NCBI GenBank assembly: GCA_003222235.1
Contig: QHVD01000115.1
Span: 2,049-17,061, forward strand
DNA: 15,013 bases
Source of the DNA: Gemmatimonadota bacterium
Lineage (GTDB): Bacteria > Gemmatimonadota > Gemmatimonadetes > Gemmatimonadales > GWC2-71-9
Reading direction: 5' to 3'
The position numbers and the translations under genes are program-made. The notes under the pieces are model-generated. The model ran no database searches, was not told where the DNA came from, and saw only the letters and a program-made list of their open reading frames with translations. Below, one piece after another: positions 1 through 5,300 of the stretch (its first letter is position 1; each line of letters opens with the position of its first letter).

Positions 1-666
1 CGCCGGGTCGAGCCCGGGCGTCACCGGTGCCGGCGGCGTCCACTCGGGTTTGTCGCGCAAGAACGCCTCGTAGCTCCGGTTGCGGGTGTGTCCCCACACC
101 GCGGTGGCCCCCCAAGCCACCCGCGCGGCGCGCAGATCGCGCTGCGCGTCGAGCACGGCTCGCGCGAACCGCGAGACCAGGAACGCGACCATCATGGAGT
201 CGTAGCCCTCCACCCGCGACGTGCTCTGGTTGTACTGGCGCTCGGCGTAGAAGTGACCGGGGCCCGCGTGCACATGCGTCGCCGCGATCACCAGCCGGTC
301 CGCGCCGATCCCGGTCGAGTCGGCAATGCACCGGGCGGTGAGCCGGTGCAGGTTCGGCGTGACGTGTGGCAGGTCGGCGACCACGAACGCGACGCGCTCG
401 CCCGTGCGATCCTCGAGCAGCAAGGCGCGTGCGTACAGGCGTACCCGATAGCCCAGGGCGCGGCGAACCTCGGGACCGTTGCCGGCGAGTCCCACACCGG
501 GCGGAGGCGTGATGTCCGCCCGGCCGAATCCCGCGCGCAGGCCGGCCAGCGGCGGTGGCTTGGGCCGGGCCGACGTGTCCCGTGGCAACGGCAGCTGGTG
601 GTACGCGATGCACGCCGTGGCCACGAGCGCCAGCCCCGGGACGGCGCGTGCGTGCGCGATTACCAC
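1..666 (-). CDS. Neutral/alkaline ceramidase family protein, N-terminal domain (partial at left edge)
   Basis: The first 222 codons of a reading frame with no stop, running off the left edge. Neutral/alkaline ceramidases (PF04734) are secreted or membrane-attached Zn hydrolases that cleave the amide bond of ceramide to sphingosine and fatty acid. The N-terminus is hydrophobic (about residues 10-22), like a signal peptide or anchor. The family opening GFGRADITPPPG is at about 46-57. ATHVHAGPGHFY (about 129-140) carries the HxH zinc-ligand motif. GHTRNRS near 192-198 is also family-like. The start is a GTG at 664-666 that overlaps the porin stop (GTGGTAA), so the two genes are translationally coupled and in one operon. 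The catalytic C-terminal part and the end of the protein lie outside the window. Fold-family assignment is firm; actual substrate is not provable, since many bacterial relatives act on unknown lipids or amides. Confidence 0.88.
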   Translation of the reverse strand, partial: MVIAHARAVPGLALVATACIAYHQLPLPRDTSARPKPPPLAGLRAGFGRADITPPPGVGLAGNGPEVRRALGYRVRLYARALLLEDRTGERVAFVVADLPHVTPNLHRLTARCIADSTGIGADRLVIAATHVHAGPGHFYAERQYNQSTSRVEGYDSMMVAFLVSRFARAVLDAQRDLRAARVAWGATAVWGHTRNRSYEAFLRDKPEWTPPAPVTPGLDPA

Positions 667-1535
667 GATACGATCGTCGGAGACAGGCGTAGCGCCAGCG
701 CCGCCCACGGCTTGACGCTGCGCCGTGCGTCACTGGGATCGGCGGTGGTGGGCCGGGTCGCAGGGTCGGCGCTGAATTGCGTGTGGGCCTCGATGCGCAA
801 CACCGTGGGCACGCCCAAGGGATGCAGCGTCAGGTCGCCCGACACGGCGAGGTCCACGTGGGTGACGCCGGCGCGCGCGAAATAGGCGCCCTGCGCGGGA
901 TCCCGGATGTTCACTTCCTGGCCGAGCGTGTAGCCCAGGGCAGCGTGAGTTATCAGGGCGATGAAGGGTGCGGCCAGCGGGTTGGCGAGCAGCGGAACCG
1001 TGGCGCTGCCTTCGATGTAGGCGCCGCCTACCCGGTCGACGTCCAGCCACAGCGCGACGCCAGGCACGACGTACTTCGAGATGGCGCGAACGTCCATGTA
1101 CAGCTCGGTCGTGTTATCCACCGGGGTACGGGCAGCGGTAGGACCGGTTCCGCGAAACGTATAGCGGATCGCTCCGAGCGCCGCCTGCATCAGACCGAGC
1201 GACCAGCTCGCCTGCCCCCAGTAGTCCAGCTCGGCGAGCCCGCGCTGGCCAGGGCCTAGATCCGACAGGTCGCCGGGGCTGGCGCGGCGCAGCTCGTCGC
1301 TCGCCCACGCCCCGCCGGACAGGAACCCGTCGCTCGCCCGCACACTCATGAAGCATTCGGGTTGGACGACCCAGCCATTTGCACGCGTCACGCCGCGCCA
1401 CACGTAGGGGGAGGTGAGCGCGGCGTCGAGGCCCAGATACACCTGCGCGCAAGCGGGGCTCGGCAGCCCGAGCCCGTGCAACAATGCCAGGCCAACCGGG
1501 AGCCGAGCCCGGCGGGCAGCCGCCGCTCTACCCAC
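660..1535 (-). CDS. Outer-membrane porin-like beta-barrel protein (TorF-type putative porin)
   Basis: A 291-residue exported protein. The signal peptide has an Arg-rich n-region (residues 3-11), a hydrophobic core (12-24) and a probable signal peptidase I site ACA|Q at 30/31. The mature part opens with VYLGLDAALTSPYVWRG, as in small putative porins of the TorF kind. It is rich in alternating hydrophobic and polar strands and ends on an aromatic residue (TIVSW), like the C-terminal beta-signal recognised by the BAM complex. I chose the GTG at 1533-1535 because GAGGG lies 5 nt upstream and the signal peptide becomes compact; a TTG at 1560-1562 would add nine residues and has no ribosome binding site. 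The stop overlaps the ceramidase GTG start, so both are probably made together; the porin may let lipid-derived products or substrates cross the outer membrane. It could instead be a structural barrel with no transport role. Confidence 0.78.
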   Translation of the reverse strand: MGRAAAARRARLPVGLALLHGLGLPSPACAQVYLGLDAALTSPYVWRGVTRANGWVVQPECFMSVRASDGFLSGGAWASDELRRASPGDLSDLGPGQRGLAELDYWGQASWSLGLMQAALGAIRYTFRGTGPTAARTPVDNTTELYMDVRAISKYVVPGVALWLDVDRVGGAYIEGSATVPLLANPLAAPFIALITHAALGYTLGQEVNIRDPAQGAYFARAGVTHVDLAVSGDLTLHPLGVPTVLRIEAHTQFSADPATRPTTADPSDARRSVKPWAALALRLSPTIVSW

Positions 1536-1703
1536 GTCGACCCTCGAATGCGAGTCGGGCAATCATGCGGTGCGGGCGACGCGGAAGCAATGCGCCGGCG
1601 TTTCTCCCGTTCATCGCACGGCATCAGAGTGCAAGTAGAAGAGGCGCATTCCATGAACTGCCACCGTGATCGGACGCCCTGAAGGGCGCCCTCGGCGCGA
1701 GCG

Positions 1704-1743
1704 CGTCCTGAAGGACGCTGGTGCGTCGCCGTCCTTCAGGACG
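1704..1743. repeat. Perfect 14-bp inverted repeat made of two mini-hairpins
   Basis: The arms CGTCCTGAAGGACG (1704-1717) and CGTCCTTCAGGACG (1730-1743) are exact reverse complements with a 12-nt spacer. Each arm can also fold alone: GCGTCC-TGAA-GGACGC (1703-1718) and CCGTCC-TTCA-GGACGG (1729-1744) have 6-bp stems and 4-nt loops, so long and short structures compete. A third unit of the same design, CGCCC-TGAA-GGGCG, lies just upstream. There is no T-tract, so it does not look like a Rho-independent terminator; it resembles a REP-like repetitive element. It lies in the leader of the porin operon or upstream of the lipoprotein gene. Confidence 0.7.
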
Positions 1744-1752
1744 GACCCCGCA

Positions 1753-1791
1753 GCTGAGGCCGGCCTCAGCCCGTGCGATCACCGGTCGCAC
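1753..1791. repeat. 18-bp perfect palindrome followed by a 6-bp stem-loop
   Basis: GCTGAGGCCGGCCTCAGC (1753-1770) equals its own reverse complement and can fold as a 7-bp stem with a CCGG loop. Immediately downstream, GTGCGA (1773-1778) and TCGCAC (1786-1791) form another stem with a 7-nt loop. A dyad of this length between divergent genes could be an operator for a dimeric regulator, but its position in a string of hairpins makes a repetitive element equally likely. Confidence 0.6.
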
Positions 1792-1821
1792 CCCTCAAGG
1801 ACCTCTTTCAGCATCCCGGTA

Positions 1822-1871
1822 GAGGTTGAGTCCCCCCTTTTTGGAACGGAGAGGGTCAGGGGGTGAGGACC
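1822..1871. repeat. Dispersed repeat, copy 1
   Basis: A 50-nt segment shared with 5216-5267. Both copies run GAGG(T/C)TGAGTCCCCCC, a four- to five-base pyrimidine patch, then GGAACGGAGAGGG, TCAGGGGGTGAGG and CC. The differences I see are a few transitions and a 2-nt deletion in the second G-run of this copy. In copy 2 the halves pair into an 11-bp stem; here the pyrimidine patch is TTTTT, which weakens it. The sequence just upstream (1795-1831) can also pair, ACCTCT with AGAGGT. Such elements are widespread in some GC-rich soil bacteria and are often miscalled as proteins. Confidence 0.75.
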
Positions 1872-2097
1872 AAACAAGAGTGTCGCTGCGGTGCGACAAT
1901 TTGCCCAACAGCTCCCGCGCTCGGGGGCTCGCAACGGCTTGCCGGGGTGAGGGTTGACCGCCGCCCGCCTACCGAGCACCACTCGTGCAGGAACTCCATA
2001 CCGCGCCGGAGGTCCGTGAGGGGCGATCGCGAACCGGGTCCGGCGGGGACGCGCATTCCTCCAACAGCCGTCTGCTGACCTCACTCCGGAGCTCCGC

Positions 2098-2133
2098 ATG
2101 ACCACCACGCCGACCCGCACCAAGCCATGCTGA
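2098..2133 (+). other. Upstream 11-codon reading frame overlapping the lipoprotein start
   Basis: ATG at 2098 has a good ribosome binding site, GGAG at 2088-2091, six bases upstream. It encodes MTTTPTRTKPC and stops at TGA 2131-2133, four bases past the first base of the lipoprotein ATG (2127), which itself has no clear ribosome binding site. The arrangement would allow translational coupling: ribosomes loaded on the short frame terminate on top of the real start. The GGAG lies inside a 10-bp palindrome CGGAGCTCCG (2087-2096). Whether the peptide itself matters is unknown. Confidence 0.4.
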
Positions 2134-3659
2134 GCCACCGGTCGCACGCGGCGCTATTCCTGTCCGTGATCTTCTGGGTCATGGGCTGTGACCCCTCGCT
2201 TCCCGACCGGGTGACGGGGCCTCCTCTCCCCGTAACGGAGGCATTCGCCGTCGCGTCCGCCAACGGCACGGTGTCGATCGCGTCGAACTTCAACGCCACA
2301 CCGATCAGCGCCGGCGCGACCGTGTGGTTCAGCGCCGTCTTCAGGGTGAGTGGAAGGCCGCCGGCCGGGACCACAATCTACTTCAGCAAGTCCACGATTC
2401 AGTTCGCCGCTAACGGCAGCAGTCTCTCGCTACCGGTGCCAGCGGGAGCGATCACGTACAGTGCCACAGCTGCGCACGCGAGCTCGAGTTTCGACAGCCT
2501 GTTCCAGACCTGGCGGACGATCGTGCCTTCGAGCTACTCGGGGGATGTCTTTCTCACGGGCTTCGCATACCAGGTCCCCGCCGCCCTTCCCGGTGGGATC
2601 CATCCAGTCACCTGGTCGGGCAGTTTCACGTCGTCCACGGCCGGTCTGAGTGTGCACTGGAAATGGGCGGCCGCGGTATACACACGGTTCGCCGCTGACA
2701 ACAATGCGATCGGGGCGAAGCCCGTGGACGGCCACCGAGAGAGCGCGTACCGGAACGCGGACCACGCCGGGACCCCTGAGCGGTTCAAGCGCTATGTGAC
2801 CGGGGGAGCGCGGGGCGGCGGCGGGTCGAACTGGACGGGAGGGCATACCGGAACCGGCCGGGCAGAAGCTCGAGTGGCCTTCGGGCACGTGTTCATCGTC
2901 ACGGAGGAGAACACCGACTACGCGGATGTGATCGGCAGCCCGGCGATGCCGTATCTCAACAGCCTGGCGCAGCAGTACGGGCTCGCGACGCAGTACTATG
3001 CGAACACCCACCCGTCCATCGGCAACTACTTCATGATGAACGTCGGGAAGGTCATCACCAACGACGACGACTACTCGTCGATCGTGACCGACGACAACGT
3101 CGTCCGGGAGCTGCTCAAGGCCGGAAGGACCTGGAAGTCGTACGCGGAGGACCTGCCGGACGTAGGGTATACCGGCGGGGACGTCGGGAATTACGCCCGG
3201 AAGCACAATACGTTCGCGCTGCTCTCGGACGTCGTGAACGACCCCACGCAGGTTCGGCGGCTGGTGCCGTTCACGCAGTTCGCGACGGACCTGGCGAACG
3301 GGACGCTGCCCAACTACTCGAACATCGTGCCCAATCTGTGCAACGATGGGCACGACTGCTCGTTGAGGACGGCGGATGACTGGCTCAGGGCCAACATCGA
3401 TCCGCTCGTCAAGAGCGCCACCTTCCAGCTGGACGGCGTGCTCATCATCCTCTTCGACGAGTCGGGCGACGACGATAGGAACGGGGGTGGGCGGGTTGCC
3501 TGGGTCGTGGTGAGCCCGAAGGCGAAGCGGGGCTACCAATCAACCAGGCTGTACCAGCACGGGAGCACACTGCGGCTGTCGCTCAAACAGCTCGGCGTGA
3601 CGGTGTTCCCGAACGCGGCGGCCAGCGCGCCCGACATGGACGAGTTCTTCATCCCGTGA
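2127..3659 (+). CDS. Lipoprotein: N-terminal extracellular domain fused to PF04185-type phosphoesterase
   Basis: A 510-residue exported protein. The signal sequence ends in a lipobox-like VMGC with Cys21 as the lipidation site. Residues about 45-240 form an extracellular domain I recognise from other GC-rich bacteria: VSIASNFN (49-56), PGGIHPVTWSGSFTSS (155-170), SDHAGTPE-like stretch (211-218) and GGGGSNWTG (230-238). Residues 250-510 match the phosphoesterase family that holds phospholipase C and acid phosphatases: HVFIVTEEN (254-262), THPSIGNYF (294-302), ARKHNTFA (357-364), NDGHDC (406-411), FDESGDDD (443-450), SPKAKRGY (463-470) and QHGS (477-480). D407, H409, D444, E445 and H478 are plausible metal ligands; C405 and C411 could form a disulfide. 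The substrate may be a phospholipid head group or another phosphomonoester. The gene is divergent from the porin-ceramidase operon. The start gives a good signal peptide but lacks a ribosome binding site of its own. Confidence 0.9.
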   Translation: MLSHRSHAALFLSVIFWVMGCDPSLPDRVTGPPLPVTEAFAVASANGTVSIASNFNATPISAGATVWFSAVFRVSGRPPAGTTIYFSKSTIQFAANGSSLSLPVPAGAITYSATAAHASSSFDSLFQTWRTIVPSSYSGDVFLTGFAYQVPAALPGGIHPVTWSGSFTSSTAGLSVHWKWAAAVYTRFAADNNAIGAKPVDGHRESAYRNADHAGTPERFKRYVTGGARGGGGSNWTGGHTGTGRAEARVAFGHVFIVTEENTDYADVIGSPAMPYLNSLAQQYGLATQYYANTHPSIGNYFMMNVGKVITNDDDYSSIVTDDNVVRELLKAGRTWKSYAEDLPDVGYTGGDVGNYARKHNTFALLSDVVNDPTQVRRLVPFTQFATDLANGTLPNYSNIVPNLCNDGHDCSLRTADDWLRANIDPLVKSATFQLDGVLIILFDESGDDDRNGGGRVAWVVVSPKAKRGYQSTRLYQHGSTLRLSLKQLGVTVFPNAAASAPDMDEFFIP

Positions 3660-3910
3660 GGGAGGATCTGGAGGCGAGCGCCGCGGCGCGACGGGATCGA
3701 TGTACACCGTGAGGCGTGCGCTACCGCTCTTCTTGGGCGGGTCACTGGGTCTCACGACAACTTCGCCCCCCAACGCCCGGTGGAGTGGCGTGGCTCGTCT
3801 GGGCCACAGTGAGTCCTCGAATATGTTTGTCTCGCGATCGGCGGCAACACAACGAGTCTTGCCGCACTTGCGCTCGTCGCTCGCCAGCGTGATCGTCGCT
3901 GGGACATCCC
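3660..3910. other. 251-nt intergenic region between phosphoesterase and antiporter genes
   Basis: No protein gene is convincing here. A 12-bp palindrome GCGCCGCGGCGC lies at 3678-3689, shortly after the phosphoesterase stop, but no T-run follows, so it is not a canonical terminator. A candidate promoter for the antiporter lies at 3798-3829. A frame starting at 3700 continues through the antiporter in the wrong frame and is a shadow. Confidence 0.6.
3798..3829 (+). promoter_or_regulatory. Candidate Bacteroidetes-type promoter (TCTG-N20-TATGTTTG)
   Basis: TATGTTTG at 3822-3829 fits the -7 consensus TAnnTTTG known from Bacteroidetes housekeeping promoters. TCTG at 3798-3801, twenty bases upstream, is one base off the -33 TTTG element. 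Transcription would start near 3836 and give an untranslated leader of about 75 nt before the antiporter ATG. This is an isolated match to a short consensus, so it is tentative; the same architecture appears at 13416-13446. Confidence 0.35.
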
Positions 3911-5140
3911 ATGCCGAAGCAGAGGGAGCCGGGCCAATCTTGGCCGCAGTGGGGCCTCGTCGCGTTGGCCGTGGCGCTCGCCCTGCCCGGCATCTACCTC
4001 CGACTGTCTGGAACGAGCCTCGGCACGGTGCCCGACACCGCCCTGCACGGCCTGGCCATCGTCGCGGCCGCTTTTCTCCTGAGCTGGGCGGCGGAGGCGG
4101 CCCAGGTGGATGTCTCGCAGGGGCTGGCGCTCGCGTTGATTGCGTTCATCGCCGTACTCCCCGAATACGCGGTGGATGTGACCTTCGCCTGGAAGGCGGG
4201 GCGGGACCCGCAATTCGCGCCGTATGCCGTCGCCAACATGACCGGTGCCAACCGCGTCCTGGTCGGCCTCGCCTGGCCGCTGATTTTCGGCCTGTTCTGG
4301 CTGAAGGCGCGCCGGCCGGTGCTCACGCTCGAGCGCGGCCATGCCATCGAGATCTTCGCGCTGGCGCTCGCGACCGTCTACAGCTTCACGATGCTGCTGC
4401 GGCGGGAGATCGGGTTGCTCGATACCGCAGTGCTCGCCGTGCTGTTCATCGCGTATGTGACGCTCATCGCCAGAGCGCCCACCGAATCGCCGCATCTCGT
4501 CGGACCCTCCCGGGCGCTTGGCACGTTGCCGCGGCCCAAGCGCTACGCCGGCATCGCCGGGCTCTTTCTCTTCGCAGCAATCGCCATATTCGCCGTGGCG
4601 GAGCCCTTCGCCGGGGGGCTGATCACGACGGGCACCGCCCTGGGGATCGACCAGTTCTTGCTGGTCCAGGTGGTCGCACCGATCGCCTCCGAAGCGCCGG
4701 AGTTCCTGATCGCGGGTCTGCTGGCCGTCCGCGGGCGCGCCGGCGCCGGGTTGGGGGCGCTGATCTCGTCCAAGGTGAATCAGTGGACGCTGCTCATCGG
4801 CGCACTCCCCGTCGCCTACGCGCTCGCCGGCGGCCACATCCGCCCCCTGCCGCTCGATGCGCGCCAGATGGAGGAGCTGTTCCTGACGGCGGCGCAGTCG
4901 GCGTTCGCCGTTGCCCTTCTTGCACGCCTCAACCTCACGTGGTGGGGCGCGACGACCTTGTTTGGGCTATTCGCCGTCCAATTCGCGATTCCCACTGTGA
5001 CCGTGCGGCTGGCCATCGCGTGGCTCTACGTTGCGCTCGCCGTGCTCGTCCTGGCGATCCGCCGCACAAGTCTGCGCGACCTGACCAGAACCGTGCGTGA
5101 ATGCGCCGCCGCGTACGCCACCAGTCGCCAGCAGGAGTGA
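3911..5140 (+). CDS. Divergent sodium/calcium exchanger (CaCA) family membrane antiporter
   Basis: A 409-residue inner-membrane protein with about ten hydrophobic segments. CaCA antiporters exchange Ca2+ (or other cations) for Na+ or H+ using two inverted alpha-repeats. Repeat 1 is at about 75-120: LPEYAVDV (83-90, conserved PE), a loop with a GRDPQ turn and MTGAN (110-114). Repeat 2 is at about 250-300: IASEAPEFLIAG (258-269, conserved E-PE) and ISSKVNQWTLLIG (285-297). These match the family patterns G-T-S-x-PE and GSN only loosely, since GSN is replaced by TGAN and SKVN, so it belongs to a divergent branch whose ion is uncertain. Residues 190-210 are a hydrophilic loop between the two halves. 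The ATG at 3911 lacks a strong ribosome binding site, but the first transmembrane segment follows naturally. The gene is convergent with pbpC, and no partner gene is seen. Confidence 0.85.
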   Translation: MPKQREPGQSWPQWGLVALAVALALPGIYLRLSGTSLGTVPDTALHGLAIVAAAFLLSWAAEAAQVDVSQGLALALIAFIAVLPEYAVDVTFAWKAGRDPQFAPYAVANMTGANRVLVGLAWPLIFGLFWLKARRPVLTLERGHAIEIFALALATVYSFTMLLRREIGLLDTAVLAVLFIAYVTLIARAPTESPHLVGPSRALGTLPRPKRYAGIAGLFLFAAIAIFAVAEPFAGGLITTGTALGIDQFLLVQVVAPIASEAPEFLIAGLLAVRGRAGAGLGALISSKVNQWTLLIGALPVAYALAGGHIRPLPLDARQMEELFLTAAQSAFAVALLARLNLTWWGATTLFGLFAVQFAIPTVTVRLAIAWLYVALAVLVLAIRRTSLRDLTRTVRECAAAYATSRQQE

Positions 5141-5282
5141 CGAGCACGTCTCCCGTCCGTATCCGCGCGTTGAAACGCCGGCTCGGCCAAAGGCGAGCGT
5201 CTTTAGAGACGCGCGGAGGCTGAGTCCCCCCTCTCCGGAACGGAGAGGGGGTCAGGGGGTGAGGGCCACAACGGAGAGGGGG
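5141..5282. other. Convergent intergenic region with strong hairpins between antiporter and pbpC
   Basis: Only 142 nt separate the two stop codons. The region holds GCGTCT-TTAG-AGACGC (5197-5212) and the near-perfect stem CCCCCTCTCCG (5227-5237) / CGGAGAGGGGG (5241-5251). Because the genes converge, these hairpins could stop transcription from both sides, but neither is followed by a T-run on either strand, so a standard Rho-independent terminator is not proven. Confidence 0.5.
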
Positions 5283-5300
5283 TCAGGGGGTGAGGACCAC
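5216..5300. repeat. Dispersed repeat, copy 2, with internal 31-nt tandem duplication
   Basis: 5216-5267 matches copy 1 at 1822-1871. Here the pyrimidine half reads CCCCCCTCTCCG and pairs over 11 bp with CGGAGAGGGGG. The 3' half is then duplicated: 5239-5269 and 5270-5300 are 31-nt direct repeats that differ at one position (5265 G, 5296 A). The second unit overlaps the end of pbpC, whose last codons and stop lie inside it. Confidence 0.8.

Larger units (their letters stand above)
1536..2126. other. 591-nt divergent intergenic region, hairpin-rich, no convincing protein gene
   Basis: This region separates the minus-strand porin operon from the plus-strand lipoprotein gene and must hold both promoters. 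Short frames here are not protein-like. It contains a run of short hairpins (1672-1898), one copy of a dispersed repeat (1822-1871) and an 11-codon upstream reading frame (2098-2133). I could not pick out a convincing -35/-10 or TAnnTTTG promoter on either strand. The section 1900-2085 shows nothing I can name. Confidence 0.7.

Noticed and set aside
27..885. Plus-strand frames over the left end (27-341 and 88-885)
   Set aside because: The minus strand encodes an uninterrupted ceramidase domain and the porin here; the plus-strand products are Arg-rich shadows.
1779..2147. A 122-codon minus-strand frame
   Set aside because: Its C-terminal half is just translation of the dispersed repeat; no support for a protein.
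2430..3539. A 369-codon minus-strand frame
   Set aside because: Antisense shadow of the phosphoesterase; Arg/Val/Pro-rich with no recognisable motif.
3678..3689. GC palindrome after the phosphoesterase considered as a terminator
   Set aside because: The 12-bp self-complementary sequence has no loop of its own and no T-run follows.
3700..5100. A 466-codon plus-strand frame with a signal-peptide-like start
   Set aside because: It lies mostly over the antiporter in another frame and is Arg/Pro/Ala-rich with no family motif; the antiporter frame has transmembrane segments and both alpha-repeats.
5239..5300. Tandem 31-nt repeats considered as a CRISPR array
   Set aside because: Only two adjacent units with no spacer between them and no cas genes nearby.
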